Source: Bacillota bacterium
GTDB taxonomy: Bacteria; Bacillota; Limnochordia; DTU080; JAAYLA01
DNA length: 37,251 nucleotides
Direction of reading: 5' to 3'
Assembly (NCBI GenBank): GCA_012522135.1
Contig: JAAYLA010000006.1
Location: 1-37,251 of the forward strand
Shown here piece after piece: positions 9,182 through 21,692 of the stretch (positions are counted from its first letter, which is position 1; the number at the start of each line of letters is the position of its first letter). Under the pieces are notes generated by a model that did not search any database, had not been told where the DNA came from, and saw only the letters and a program-made list of their open reading frames with translations. The translations under genes and the position numbers were made by a program.

Positions 9182-10231
9182 ATGGCGAGACGTTCTATGG
9201 ATCGGTTGCAGACATTTCGGCGTATCGTGCCGGAGATCGCTGACTTGCTCGAGCGCCGGCACACGGTACTTCAGTCAGTCTATTACCTGCAACCCATAGG
9301 TCGGAGGGCCCTCGCCGCACGTCTCGATTGGCCGGAGCGGATGGTGCGCAAGGAAATCGATTTCTTGCGCGAAGCCGGCCTCATCGACGCAAGCGGCGGC
9401 GGTATGGAGGTGACGCCCGAGGGAAGACGGGTCTTGGCCGGATTGCGGGATGTGATCAGGGACCTGCACGGCCTTTCCGAGCTCGAAGAAGAACTCGCCC
9501 GCCGGCTTCGCCTCCGGCGCGTCATCGTCGTCCACGGCGACTCCGACAGCGACGAGACGGTTAAGAAGGAGATAGCCAAGGCTACTGCCAAGTACCTCCA
9601 GGAGATACTGGAGGACGGCGACGTGCTTGCCGTGACGGGCGGCACCACGCTTGCTGAAGTGGCCCGCAGTCTTCCTAGTGCAGCGACGCCTAGGAACGTA
9701 TTGGTCGTTCCGGCCCGGGGCGGCTTGGGAGAAGACGTCGAACTGCAAGCCAACACGGTGGCCGCCAATATCGCCCAGGCCCTAGGCGGCAGCTACCGGC
9801 TCTTGCACGTGCCCGATGATCTCGGCGACGAGGCCATGGCCACGATCTCCGAGGAACCGAAGATCAAGGAACTGCTGGAAGTCATCCGCTCCGCCCGGGT
9901 CGTCATGCACGGCATCGGTACGGCGGAGGAAATGGCCCGGCGTCGTGGCTTGCCGGACGACGTGGTCCAGCAGCTCAGAGAGCGCCGGGCGGTCGGCGAA
10001 GCCTTCGGCTACTACTTCAACCAGGAGGGTGAGATCGTCTTCGTCAGTGGCAGCGTCGGATCGCGGTACGAAGACTTGGGACGGGCAGGCGAGGTGATTG
10101 CCGTAGGCGGGGGGAAGAGTAAAGCCGCAGCCGCCCTGGCGGTGTTGGTCTCCCACCACCAGGACATCTGGATTACCGACGAAGGCGCGGCGCGGGAGAT
10201 GCTCCGCTTGTTGCAGGAGAAGGAGTCGTAA
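9182..10231 (+). CDS. cggR: SorC/DeoR-type central glycolytic genes regulator CggR
   Basis: N-terminal HTH (GRRALAARLDWPERMVRKEIDFLREAGLID) plus SorC sugar-binding domain (LAVTGGTTLAEVA, VVPARGGLGEDVELQANTVAANIA); directly upstream of gap. Confidence 0.93.
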   Translation: MARRSMDRLQTFRRIVPEIADLLERRHTVLQSVYYLQPIGRRALAARLDWPERMVRKEIDFLREAGLIDASGGGMEVTPEGRRVLAGLRDVIRDLHGLSELEEELARRLRLRRVIVVHGDSDSDETVKKEIAKATAKYLQEILEDGDVLAVTGGTTLAEVARSLPSAATPRNVLVVPARGGLGEDVELQANTVAANIAQALGGSYRLLHVPDDLGDEAMATISEEPKIKELLEVIRSARVVMHGIGTAEEMARRRGLPDDVVQQLRERRAVGEAFGYYFNQEGEIVFVSGSVGSRYEDLGRAGEVIAVGGGKSKAAAALAVLVSHHQDIWITDEGAAREMLRLLQEKES

Positions 10232-10274
10232 AGGGCAGTTTCGGTGAGTCTATGGACAGCGTGGACTGATTTAA

Positions 10275-11291
<1,017 letters not shown>

Positions 11292-11295
11292 GCAT

Positions 11296-12480
11296 ATGGC
11301 GTACACAAAACTGACCGATCTGGACGTCAAAGGCAAGCGGGTATTAGTGCGCGTCGACTTTAACGTGCCGCTGGACGAAGCGCGTCACATCACGGACGAC
11401 ACACGCATTCGTGCCGCGTTGCCCACGATCGAACATCTGCTCAACGAAGGGGCAGCGGTTATCTTGATGTCCCACCTCGGTCGGCCGAAAGGGGTCGATG
11501 ACGCTTTGCGTCTCGACCCCGTAGCCACGCGGCTTTCGGAGCTACTCGGCAGACCCGTCAAGAAGGTGGACGACTGCGTAGGACCGGAGGTCGAGGCGGC
11601 CGCCAGGGAGCTTGGGCCGGGCGAGGTACTGCTCCTCGAAAACCTGCGTTTCTACAAGGAGGAGACGGCCAACGATCCCGAGTTTGCGCGCCGGCTGGCG
11701 TCCATAGCCGACGTCTACGTAAACGACGCGTTCGGTGCCGCACACCGCGCCCACGCGTCCACGGCGGGCGTGGCCGACTACCTGCCGGCTGCAGCGGGCT
11801 TGTTGTTAGCGAGGGAGCTCGATGTACTCGGAGGCGCCCTGGAAAACCCCGAAAGGCCCTTCGTTGCGATCTTGGGCGGAGCGAAGGTGTCGGATAAGAT
11901 CGGTGTCATCACGAACCTGCTGACGAAGGTGGACGCGCTCCTTATCGGAGGCGGCATGGCGTATACGTTCCTCAAGGCCAAGGGCTACGAGGTCGGCAAG
12001 TCCCTCCTCGACGCGGAGCGGATCGAGCTGGCGAAAGAACTGATGGCGGAGGCGGAAAAACGGGGCGTCAGGCTGCTCTTGCCTGTTGACGTCGTAATCG
12101 CCGACGACTTCAGTGAAGACGCGAGCACCCGCGAGGTCGACGTCGACTCCATTCCGGCCGACTGGGAGGCACTCGATATCGGTCCGAAGACGTGCCAGCT
12201 CTTTGCCGAAGAGGTGGCGAAGGCCAAGACGATTGTATGGAACGGACCGATGGGCGTCTTCGAGATGGCGCCGTTTGCCCACGGCACGCGGGCCGTTGCG
12301 GAGGCGTTGGCGGCGAGCAAGGGGACCACCATCATCGGCGGAGGCGATTCGGCCGCCGCGGTGCAGCAGTTCGGTTTGGCCGAGCGAATGACCCATATCT
12401 CCACGGGTGGAGGCGCCTCGTTGGAGTTTCTCGAGGGCAAAGTGCTGCCCGGCGTCGCAGCCCTAGCCCCAAAGGAGTAG
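11296..12480 (+). CDS. pgk: Phosphoglycerate kinase
   Basis: [14 protein letters not shown] ... [10 protein letters not shown] ... [15 protein letters not shown] ... [12 protein letters not shown]. Confidence 0.98.
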   Translation: MAYTKLTDLDVKGKRVLVRVDFNVPLDEARHITDDTRIRAALPTIEHLLNEGAAVILMSHLGRPKGVDDALRLDPVATRLSELLGRPVKKVDDCVGPEVEAAARELGPGEVLLLENLRFYKEETANDPEFARRLASIADVYVNDAFGAAHRAHASTAGVADYLPAAAGLLLARELDVLGGALENPERPFVAILGGAKVSDKIGVITNLLTKVDALLIGGGMAYTFLKAKGYEVGKSLLDAERIELAKELMAEAEKRGVRLLLPVDVVIADDFSEDASTREVDVDSIPADWEALDIGPKTCQLFAEEVAKAKTIVWNGPMGVFEMAPFAHGTRAVAEALAASKGTTIIGGGDSAAAVQQFGLAERMTHISTGGGASLEFLEGKVLPGVAALAPKE

Positions 12481-13242
12481 ATGCTGATGCGTCGCCCCAT
12501 CATAGCGGGAAACTGGAAGATGAACAAGACCGTTCCCGAAGCGGTGCGCCTGGCCAAACAGATTAAGCTGTTGGTCGAGGAGGACGCGCGGGAACGCGTG
12601 GAAGTCGTGCTCTGCCCGCCCTTCACGGCGCTGCATGCCGTCGGGGAAGTGCTTCAGGACAGCGCCGTGAAACTGGGCGCCCAGAACGTGCACGATCAGC
12701 CCAAAGGCGCCTATACGGGTGAAGTGTCGGTGCCGATGCTAAAAGACCTCGGGTGCGAGTACGTGATCCTGGGGCACTCCGAGCGCAGAGCGTACTTCGG
12801 CGAGACCGACGAGATGGTCAACCGAAAGGCGAAGGCGGCGTTGTCGCGGGACCTGGGCGTGATCATCTGCGTCGGCGAAACACTGCACGAAAAGCGGGAA
12901 GGCCGTACGGAGGAGGTCGTCCGCACACAAGTGCGCGGCGCCCTGGCCGGGCTTGAGCCCGCGCGGCCCGAACAATTAGTCATTGCTTACGAACCCGTGT
13001 GGGCGATCGGTACCGGCGAAAACGCAACGGGCTCCGAGGCGAACGACGTAATCGCCATGATCCGGCGGCTTGTGGGCGAGCTGCTCGGCGCCGATACCGC
13101 CGAGGCCGTCCGCATCCAGTACGGCGGCAGCGTCAAGCCGGAGAACATCAAGTCGTTCTTGACCCAAAGCGACATCGACGGCGCGCTGGTCGGCGGCGCT
13201 AGCCTCGAAGCGGCATCGTTTGCTGAAATCGTGAAGGGATGA
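12481..13242 (+). CDS. tpiA: Triosephosphate isomerase
   Basis: RRPIIAGNWKMNKT ... VILGHSERRAYFGETD ... VIAYEPVWAIGTG ... IQYGGSVKPEN. Confidence 0.98.
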   Translation: MLMRRPIIAGNWKMNKTVPEAVRLAKQIKLLVEEDARERVEVVLCPPFTALHAVGEVLQDSAVKLGAQNVHDQPKGAYTGEVSVPMLKDLGCEYVILGHSERRAYFGETDEMVNRKAKAALSRDLGVIICVGETLHEKREGRTEEVVRTQVRGALAGLEPARPEQLVIAYEPVWAIGTGENATGSEANDVIAMIRRLVGELLGADTAEAVRIQYGGSVKPENIKSFLTQSDIDGALVGGASLEAASFAEIVKG

Positions 13243-14795
13243 AAACGGGAGTGCACGAGAGAAAGGGACCTGTAGCGCTCATCATCATGGACGGCGTCGG
13301 CTTGAACCCCGACACGCGCGGCAACGCCGTCGCGGCCGCCCGGAAGCCGAATTTGGACAAGCTGTTTGCTACCCGGCCCCACGGCAAACTTGCAGCATGT
13401 GGGGAAGACGTCGGGCTGATGCCGGGGCAGATGGGCGACTCGAACGTGGGGCACCTGAACCTAGGTGCGGGACGGATCGTGTACCAGTACATGCTCCGCA
13501 TCCGCAACGAGATTCGCGACGGGAATTTCTTTAAGAACGAAGCGCTGGTCCGCGCCGTGCGCCAAGCGGCGCAGGACGGACGAGCTTTGCACCTGATGGG
13601 CCTGGTCTCACCGGGCGGCGTCCACAGCCATACGGATCACCTGATTGCGCTGTTGCGCCTCGCCAAGGAGCACGGCTGCACCGAGGTGTACATCCACGCC
13701 TTCACGGACGGCCGGGACGTGTCGCCGAGCAGCGGCCAAGGGATTTTGCAAGACTTGGAATCCACTTTAGCAGAGCTCGGTATCGGACAGGTGGCCACCG
13801 TGGTAGGCCGGTACTACGCGATGGACCGCGACAGGCGCTGGGAGCGGACCCGGCAGGCCTATGAGGCCATCGTTTACGGCCGGGGCTACGAAGCCGCCAG
13901 CGGGTCGGAGGCGGTCGCCGCGGCCTACGCTCGGGGTGAGACCGACGAGTTCATCAAGGCCACGGTGATCAAGGACGCCGCCGGCCGGCCGGTCGGAACG
14001 GTAAAGCCCGGCGATTCGATCATCTTCTTCAACTTCCGGGCGGACAGGGCGCGCCAGCTCACGCGCGCGTTCACCGAGGAAGGGTTCTCCGGCTTTCCCG
14101 TCGATCCCGGCTTGAAGGTGAAGTTCACCACCTTGACGCGCTACGACGAAACGTACGATCTGCCGTACGCTTACGCGCCGCTCGAGCTGAACAACACCCT
14201 GGGTGAAGTGGCATCGCACCACGGCCTGCGACAGCTGCGCGTGGCGGAAACGGAGAAGTACGCGCACGTTACCTTTTTCTTCAACGGCGGCCGCGAGACG
14301 CCGTTCCCGGGCGAGGACCAGAAGCTCATTCCCTCGCCCAAGGTACCCACGTACGACCTCCAGCCCGAGATGAGTGCGTACGGTGTCGCGCAAACCGTCG
14401 TCGAGGCCATCGAGAAGGACGCCTACGATCTGTACATAATCAACTTCGCGAACGGCGACATGGTGGGCCATACCGGTGTGTTCGAGGCGGCGGTGAAAGC
14501 CGTCGAAGCCGTGGACGACTGCGTCGGGCAGATCCTCGCGGCGCTTTTGCCGCGCGGCGGTGCGGCGATCGTCACCGCAGATCACGGCAACTCTGACCAG
14601 ATGATCGATTACGAAACCGGTGAAGCCCATACGTTCCACACGCTCTATCCGGTGCCGGTCATTTACGTTGGCCCGGACGAAAGCGTAAGAGGCGTTCGGG
14701 ACGGCCGGTTGGCCGACGTGGCGCCGACGATCTTGGACATGCTGGGACTGCCGAAGCCGCAAGAGATGACGGGCGAAAGCTTATTGGTAAGGTAA
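13239..14795 (+). CDS. gpmI: 2,3-bisphosphoglycerate-independent phosphoglycerate mutase
   Basis: VALIIMDGVGLNPDTRGNAV ... MGDSNVGHLNLGAGRIVYQ ... ADHGNSDQMIDYETGEAHTFHT; 4-nt overlap with tpiA. Confidence 0.98.
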   Translation: MKTGVHERKGPVALIIMDGVGLNPDTRGNAVAAARKPNLDKLFATRPHGKLAACGEDVGLMPGQMGDSNVGHLNLGAGRIVYQYMLRIRNEIRDGNFFKNEALVRAVRQAAQDGRALHLMGLVSPGGVHSHTDHLIALLRLAKEHGCTEVYIHAFTDGRDVSPSSGQGILQDLESTLAELGIGQVATVVGRYYAMDRDRRWERTRQAYEAIVYGRGYEAASGSEAVAAAYARGETDEFIKATVIKDAAGRPVGTVKPGDSIIFFNFRADRARQLTRAFTEEGFSGFPVDPGLKVKFTTLTRYDETYDLPYAYAPLELNNTLGEVASHHGLRQLRVAETEKYAHVTFFFNGGRETPFPGEDQKLIPSPKVPTYDLQPEMSAYGVAQTVVEAIEKDAYDLYIINFANGDMVGHTGVFEAAVKAVEAVDDCVGQILAALLPRGGAAIVTADHGNSDQMIDYETGEAHTFHTLYPVPVIYVGPDESVRGVRDGRLADVAPTILDMLGLPKPQEMTGESLLVR

Positions 14796-16094
<1,299 letters not shown>

Positions 16095-16109
16095 AGCTCC
16101 GACCGCCGA

Positions 16110-16138
16110 TTGTCAGGGGAAGCATCGTATGTTAAAAT
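16110..16138 (+). promoter_or_regulatory. Promoter upstream of secG (TTGTCA-N17-TAAAAT, extended -10)
   Basis: TTGTCA 16110-16115, 17-bp spacer, TAAAAT 16133-16138 preceded by TGn. Confidence 0.65.
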
Positions 16139-16181
16139 AACACAGTAATTCTGTGTCAGGGCGGGGAGGTGCCGCACACCC

Positions 16182-16403
16182 GTGACAACCCTGTTGTTTG
16201 TCATTCAACTGCTTGCCTCCATCGCATTGATCGTCGTGATCATGCTGCAGCGGAGCAAGGGCGAGGGCCTGGGCTCCATCGGTGGCGGAGCGCAGCTGTT
16301 CTTCGACAAGGCGACTGCCTTCGATCGCACATTAGACCGGGCGACCATCGTCCTAGCCGGTCTGCTCTTTATCGTTACCGTGGTGCTGGCGATCATGGTC
16401 TAG
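16182..16403 (+). CDS. secG: Preprotein translocase subunit SecG
   Basis: 73 aa, two TM helices; IVVIMLQRSKGEGLGSIGGGAQLFFDKATAFDRTLDRATIVLAGLLFIVTVVL. Confidence 0.95.
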   Translation: MTTLLFVIQLLASIALIVVIMLQRSKGEGLGSIGGGAQLFFDKATAFDRTLDRATIVLAGLLFIVTVVLAIMV

Positions 16404-16435
16404 GGCGGACCGCAGCCTGATGCCATACGGAAATC

Positions 16436-16467
16436 TTGGACCCCAAAGCGTCTGGGGTCCAATTTGT
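16436..16467 (+). terminator. Rho-independent terminator after secG
   Basis: Perfect 9-bp stem TTGGACCCC (16436-16444) / GGGGTCCAA (16454-16462) followed by TTTGT. Confidence 0.75.
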
Positions 16468-16549
16468 AGCCTTATATATCAGATTCTTCGCCGTCATGTG
16501 GAAGTATGGCTCGGCATACGGATGTTGGTGTAAGGGGGAAAAGTGCAAA

Positions 16550-18586
16550 TTGAACCTAGCAGAAGCAGCTCCGATTGCGTCGATGGCTATCGGTCTTCTG
16601 GCCCTTCTCTTTGCCGCTTATTTGTACATGCGAGTACTGGCCTTCGATCCGGGAACGCCAGAGATGCAGCAGGTGGCCGGAGCCATCAGGGAAGGCGCGA
16701 TGGCCTTCTTGAAGCGCCAGTACCGTACGTTGGTCGTCTTTGCCGTGCTGCTCGCCTTGATATTGGCCGGGGTAGGGTTCCTAGATGAAGTTCGAGGAAT
16801 TCACCCGCTCACGGCGGTTGCTTTTTTCGCGGGAGCCTTGGCCTCCGCGCTCGCCGGCTTCATCGGCATGCAGGCGGCGACCAGGAGCAATGTCCGGACG
16901 GCGCGCGCAGCTAGCCAAGGGATGGCACAGGCCCTGTCGGTCGCCTTCAGCGGCGGTGCAATCATGGGGATGTCCGTCGTCGGCTTGGGACTTTTCGGTT
17001 TGGCCCTCATGGTGTACGTTTTCGGTGACCCGACCGATCCCGTAACTTTGAACATTGTAAACGGTTTTGCTCTGGGCGCGAGCTCCATCGCCCTTTTCGC
17101 TCGAGTGGGAGGGGGCATTTACACAAAGGCTGCGGACGTAGGGGCGGATCTTGTCGGCAAGGTCGAGTCGGGCATTCCCGAAGACGACCCGAGAAATCCC
17201 GCCGTCATCGCCGACAACGTAGGCGACAACGTCGGCGACGTAGCCGGCATGGGTGCGGACCTCTTTGAGTCTTACGTGGGCTCGATCCTCGCGACGATGA
17301 TCTTAGGACTTGTCGCCGGCGGGAGCGCGACATTGGCGTACGTGATGCTGCCCTTACTCGTTGGTGCGGTCGGCATCGTGTGCGCCATCGCCGGCACGCT
17401 TATGGTGAGCCTTCGACCGAACGGGAGTCCCCACGTAGCGTTACGGGTGGGCACCCTTTCGGCGAACGTCTTGGCCCTCGGAGGAACTTACCTGCTGGTA
17501 CGGTTTCTCATCCCGGATGGCACGGGCGTGTTCTATGCCGTAGCGATCGGACTTCTGGTGGGCGTGTTTATCGGACTCATTACGGAGTATTACACCTCGA
17601 GCAGCTACCGGCCGGTGCGCTCCGTGGCCCATTCTTCGCTGACCGGTACGGCGACAAATATCATGGCGGGCCTGTCGGTCGGGATGATGAGCACGTTCCT
17701 CCCGATCTTTCTCATCGGCACGGGTATCGCGTTGAGCTATCATTTCGCTGGGCTTTACGGCATTGCCCTGTCCGCGGTCGGCATGCTCGCGACCGCAGGG
17801 GTCACGATCGCCGTCGACGCATACGGCCCGATCGCCGACAACGCAGGCGGCATTGCCGAGATGGCCAAGCTCGGACCGGGCGTGCGGCGCGTGACGGACA
17901 CTTTGGATTCCGTAGGGAATACGACCGCCGCCGTGGCTAAGGGGTTCGCCATCGGTTCCGCGGCCCTGACCGCCCTCGCTCTGTTTTCAGCCTATGCGGG
18001 GACCGCGGGCATAGCCGGCATCGACCTGTTGCAACCCGTCGTCATCATCGGACTGCTCATCGGCGCTATGTTGCCGTTCCTGTTCGGCGCGCTCACGATG
18101 CAAGCGGTAGAACGGGCCGCCTTCCGCATGATCGAGGAGGTGCGTCGCCAGTTTCGCGAGATTCCGGGATTGATGGAGGGCAAGGCACAGCCCGATTACG
18201 CAAACTGCGTCTCCATCAGTACTGGCGCGGCCCTGCGCGAGATGATCGTTCCGGGTACCCTTGCCGTCGTCTTGCCGGTCCTCGTCGGGTGGATATTGGG
18301 CAAACACGCCCTCGGGGGGATGCTCGCAGGCGCCACCGTGACGGGCGTGCTCTTGGCCATTATGATGTCGAACGCCGGGGGCGCTTGGGACAATGCGAAG
18401 AAGTACATTGAAGAGGGGGTACACGGCGGCAAGGGGAGCGAAGCCCACGCGGCTTCGGTAGTCGGCGACACGGTAGGCGATCCGTTCAAAGACACGACGG
18501 GACCGTCTCTCAATATCCTCATCAAGCTCATGGCCATCGTCTCCCTAGTCTTTGCTCCCCTCTTCGGTGCGGGCATCATAGGCTAG
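16550..18586 (+). CDS. hppA: Membrane-bound ion-translocating pyrophosphatase (probably K+-dependent)
   Basis: [56 protein letters not shown]; many TM segments; [20 protein letters not shown] start at 16550 ([15 protein letters not shown]) behind taaggggga preferred; the ORF-track start lies in a terminator stem. Confidence 0.95.
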   Translation: MNLAEAAPIASMAIGLLALLFAAYLYMRVLAFDPGTPEMQQVAGAIREGAMAFLKRQYRTLVVFAVLLALILAGVGFLDEVRGIHPLTAVAFFAGALASALAGFIGMQAATRSNVRTARAASQGMAQALSVAFSGGAIMGMSVVGLGLFGLALMVYVFGDPTDPVTLNIVNGFALGASSIALFARVGGGIYTKAADVGADLVGKVESGIPEDDPRNPAVIADNVGDNVGDVAGMGADLFESYVGSILATMILGLVAGGSATLAYVMLPLLVGAVGIVCAIAGTLMVSLRPNGSPHVALRVGTLSANVLALGGTYLLVRFLIPDGTGVFYAVAIGLLVGVFIGLITEYYTSSSYRPVRSVAHSSLTGTATNIMAGLSVGMMSTFLPIFLIGTGIALSYHFAGLYGIALSAVGMLATAGVTIAVDAYGPIADNAGGIAEMAKLGPGVRRVTDTLDSVGNTTAAVAKGFAIGSAALTALALFSAYAGTAGIAGIDLLQPVVIIGLLIGAMLPFLFGALTMQAVERAAFRMIEEVRRQFREIPGLMEGKAQPDYANCVSISTGAALREMIVPGTLAVVLPVLVGWILGKHALGGMLAGATVTGVLLAIMMSNAGGAWDNAKKYIEEGVHGGKGSEAHAASVVGDTVGDPFKDTTGPSLNILIKLMAIVSLVFAPLFGAGIIG

Positions 18587-18595
18587 GCCTTTCGG

Positions 18596-18632
18596 GGAGG
18601 ACGGAACCGAGTTCGGTCCGTCCTCCTTCCCG
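18596..18632 (+). terminator. Rho-independent terminator after the pyrophosphatase gene
   Basis: GGAGGACGGAACCGA-gt-TCGGTCCGTCCTCC stem with a one-base bulge, followed by TTCCC. Confidence 0.65.
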
Positions 18633-18703
18633 CTACCGTTCCTTGTCGGCCGGTCTGTGGTATACTGGCCCAAGTGAACGATGCGGGAGGGTCCCTGTGC
18701 ACC

Positions 18704-20095
18704 ATGTCTTCCGTTCAGCAAGCCGTCAAGGCACGCCGCGTGGATTTGACTACCGGGCCGGTGGCGAGCAAACTGATCGCTTTGGCCTGGCCTCTTTTTG
18801 TAGGGAATATCCTCAACACGTTTTACAACCTGGCCGATATGTACTGGGTTTCATGGGTGAGCACCGACGCGGTCGCCGCCGTGGCCATTACGTTTCCGAC
18901 CGTGTGGCTCACCTTTTCGTTCGGTTTGGGCGTCACGATCGCAGGGACTGCCTTCGTAGCGCGCCACTTCGGGGCCGGTCAGCCGGACCAGGCGGCGAAG
19001 GTAACCGGCCAGGTGCTGCTCCTCGCGACCCTCGTAGGCGCGCTGCTCGGGGGTGTCGGGGCCTTCCTGAGAGTTCCCATTCTGCGGATGATGGGCGCCC
19101 AAGACGCGGTCCTGGAAATGGCTTCGGTTTACCTTTTGATTGAGTTCTTGGGCCTGCCGCTCCGCTATGCCTATTTCGCTTACCGTTCGGTTTCCCAAGG
19201 AGCCGGAGACAGCAAAACGCCGCGCAATCTGTTAATCTTTAGTGTCGGCCTCAACATGGTGCTCGATCCCTTCTTCATCTTGGGCCTCGCGGGATTGCCC
19301 TCTATGGGCGTGCTCGGCGCCGCTTGGGCCACGTTCATCTCCCAGGGCATCGGGGCCCTGTTGAGCCTTGTGATCTTGTTCCGCGGTCGGATGGCCGGCG
19401 TCGCACTGCGATTGCACCATTTCCGTCCGGATCTGCGGCTTCTGGGCCAAGTCGCGCGGGTCGGTCTGCCCGCTAGCCTCGATATGGGCGCGCGAGGACT
19501 CTCGTCGGTCGTGGTGGCGGCCATTGTGTCGCGCTTTGGAGCGGTAGAGGCCGCGGCTTACGGTATTGTCAACCGCCTCATGTCCGTCACCTGGACTTCA
19601 GCCGGTGCCATGGAACAGGCCGTTGCCTCCGGCGTCGGGCAAAGCTTGGGAGCCAAGGATCCCCGGCGCGCGGCGCGGATCGGTTGGACGGGCGCCGGCA
19701 TCATGTTCGCTTTCCTCACCGCCGTGGGCTTGTGTCTGTTTGTGTTTCCGGAAGCCGTGGTAGGCATCTTTCGCGTCGAAGAGCACGTGAACGCGACGGC
19801 CGTGCGCTTCCTGCGTCTCCACGTGCTTTCCTACGGCTTTTGGGGCATGCGCGACGTGCTTCAGGGGGCTTTCCGGGGCGCGGGCCACACGCTGCCTCCG
19901 GCTGTAATCACTTGGCTCAACCTGTGGGTGGCACAGATCCCTCTTTCCCTGTGGACGAGCTATGCATTGGGCTGGGGAGCGGACGGGTACTGGATTGTGC
20001 TGTGCGCCACAAATCTTGTTTTTGCGGCAGTTGCGTCGATATGGTTTCGGTTTGGATCCTGGCAAGAATCGAAGCGTCCCGGCCAACGGCCGTGA
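18704..20095 (+). CDS. MATE family efflux transporter
   Basis: Polytopic protein; TTGPVASKLIALAWPLFVGNILNTFYNLADMYWVSW..., GAGDSKTPRNLLIFSVGLNMVLDPFFILG; ATG 18704 preferred because a TGG-TATACT extended -10 sits at 18661-18666 (start uncertain; GTG 18674 is in frame). Confidence 0.92.
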   Translation: MSSVQQAVKARRVDLTTGPVASKLIALAWPLFVGNILNTFYNLADMYWVSWVSTDAVAAVAITFPTVWLTFSFGLGVTIAGTAFVARHFGAGQPDQAAKVTGQVLLLATLVGALLGGVGAFLRVPILRMMGAQDAVLEMASVYLLIEFLGLPLRYAYFAYRSVSQGAGDSKTPRNLLIFSVGLNMVLDPFFILGLAGLPSMGVLGAAWATFISQGIGALLSLVILFRGRMAGVALRLHHFRPDLRLLGQVARVGLPASLDMGARGLSSVVVAAIVSRFGAVEAAAYGIVNRLMSVTWTSAGAMEQAVASGVGQSLGAKDPRRAARIGWTGAGIMFAFLTAVGLCLFVFPEAVVGIFRVEEHVNATAVRFLRLHVLSYGFWGMRDVLQGAFRGAGHTLPPAVITWLNLWVAQIPLSLWTSYALGWGADGYWIVLCATNLVFAAVASIWFRFGSWQESKRPGQRP

Positions 20096-20280
20096 GCGTA
20101 TTTGGCAGGAATTAAGCCTGTTATTAGGTAAAGTAATGAAACGAGGTAGAAAGGATTTTTAAGACAATTGGGAGGGGGTTGTGCGAAGAGGAAAAACGAG
20201 GGTAAGTTCGACCGTGGTGTCGCAAGGCAGGTACCGCAAGCGGTTTGCAGTGACCCTGGGGAAAGAAGGGAGTGTGCAAG

Positions 20281-21555
20281 ATGCAAAGGCTGACTCGCGT
20301 CGCTTTGGTCGTGTTCGTCGTGGCGTGTTTCGCGGCCGCCGCTTCAGCCGAAACGATCGTTTTTTGGCACTGGTACACGGCCGACCGTTACGCGTACTTG
20401 GAACCGTTGATCGAGAAATTTGAAGCCGAGACCGGGATCACGGTCGAGGCACAGATGTATCCGTGGACCGAGATGGCGGAGAAACTCGTCGTCGGCCTGG
20501 CGGGCGGGGTCGCACCCGACGTGTTCGCCGTGAGCTCCATCACGAGCGCGCCCTTGGTGTTCCAGGGGGTCTACACGGATCTGCGGCCGTTCATAGAGAA
20601 TGAGACGGAATACGATTTCAGCGACCTGCTTCCGAACGCGCTGGAACGCTGGCAGACGCCCGAAGGAATGCAGTTCGCGTTTCCCTTCGACCTCGACCTG
20701 CTTGCGCTCTTCTACAACAAGGCTATCTTTGATCAGGCCGGCATGCCCTATCCGACGGACGACTTTACCTGGGAGGCCACTTTGGAGCAAGGCAAACGGC
20801 TCACCGTGGACCGCGACGGCGACGGCCTTCCGGATCAGTACGGCTTTGCCAACGGGCATATCTCCTTGGACACGTTCGTTTGGGCCTACGGCGGCGAGTT
20901 GATCTCACCCGATTACACGACGCACGGACTGGGTACACCGGAGGCCAGGGCAGGCCTTGAGATGTTCCACGACCTGAGCCAGGCCGACGTGAACATGGCG
21001 TGGGGCGATGCCAGTCGGTTCGGTTATCCCCATCCGCCCGCGGCCTTCGGCGGCGGGCTGATCGCCATGTATCCGATCGGCGCCTGGGCGCCCAGCGCCT
21101 TCTGGAAGGATGCCGCAACGGGTCAGTACACGGTTGACTTCGACGCCGTTTTGATTCCGGGTGCAGAGGAAGGCGGCAAGGCGCTTCCGCTCGAAGGTCA
21201 GGGACTCGCCATCATGTCGACGTCGGACAAGAAGGACGCGGCGTGGGAGTTCATCAAGTTCATGGTGTCCGAGGAAGTGCAGACGGTATCTGGCCGGGAT
21301 CTCGGTCAGTTCCCCGTATTGCGCTCGGTGGCCGTCTCCGACGATGCGTTCTTGGTACCCGGCGAGCCGCCGGCAAACAAGCGGGCTCTGATCGAAGCCA
21401 GCATGTATGCCCGCTTCCACCCGGTACACGCGAACTGGGAGGCGGCCTGGACGACCATACGCCAGCAGGTCTCGACCTATCTCGCTGGTACGCAGGCGCT
21501 CAGCAACGTGATCCAGACGTTGGATGAGCTCATCCCCGGCATCCTCGCCCGGTGA
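20281..21555 (+). CDS. Extracellular solute-binding protein family 1 (sugar ABC transporter substrate-binding type)
   Basis: MQRLTRVALVVFVVACFAAAASA signal peptide; ETIVFWHWYTADRYAYLEPLIEKFEAETGITVEAQMYPWTEMAEKLVVGLAGGVAPDVFAV; ATG 20281 (GTG 20272 also in frame). Confidence 0.92.
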   Translation: MQRLTRVALVVFVVACFAAAASAETIVFWHWYTADRYAYLEPLIEKFEAETGITVEAQMYPWTEMAEKLVVGLAGGVAPDVFAVSSITSAPLVFQGVYTDLRPFIENETEYDFSDLLPNALERWQTPEGMQFAFPFDLDLLALFYNKAIFDQAGMPYPTDDFTWEATLEQGKRLTVDRDGDGLPDQYGFANGHISLDTFVWAYGGELISPDYTTHGLGTPEARAGLEMFHDLSQADVNMAWGDASRFGYPHPPAAFGGGLIAMYPIGAWAPSAFWKDAATGQYTVDFDAVLIPGAEEGGKALPLEGQGLAIMSTSDKKDAAWEFIKFMVSEEVQTVSGRDLGQFPVLRSVAVSDDAFLVPGEPPANKRALIEASMYARFHPVHANWEAAWTTIRQQVSTYLAGTQALSNVIQTLDELIPGILAR

Positions 21556-21576
21556 CGGCAGTCGCTTGCAGACTGT

Positions 21577-21619
21577 TGCCCAAGGAGGGCTGCCCTTTAC
21601 GGGCGGCTTTCCTTGGGCA
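21577..21619 (+). terminator. Hairpin after the solute-binding protein gene
   Basis: TGCCCAAGGA (21577-21586) / TCCTTGGGCA (21610-21619) perfect 10 bp, with inner GCTGCCC/GGGCGGC stem; no strong U-tract. Confidence 0.55.
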
Positions 21620-21637
21620 TCTTGGGCATTCGTGCGG

Positions 21638-21666
21638 TTGTCGTAGCAGACGGACGGTGCTATAAT
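21638..21666 (+). promoter_or_regulatory. Promoter of smpB (TTGTCG-N17-TATAAT, extended -10)
   Basis: TTGTCG 21638-21643, 17-bp spacer, perfect TATAAT 21661-21666 preceded by TGC. Confidence 0.75.
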
Positions 21667-21692
21667 GGATGATGCACGGAAGGGGTGCCACA

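Noticed and set aside
13767-14762. 331-aa minus-strand ORF
   Set aside because: Antisense to gpmI; shadow ORF.
16436-16549. N-terminal extension of the pyrophosphatase ORF
   Set aside because: Begins within a terminator hairpin; TTG 16550 with taaggggga upstream fits the family N-terminus.
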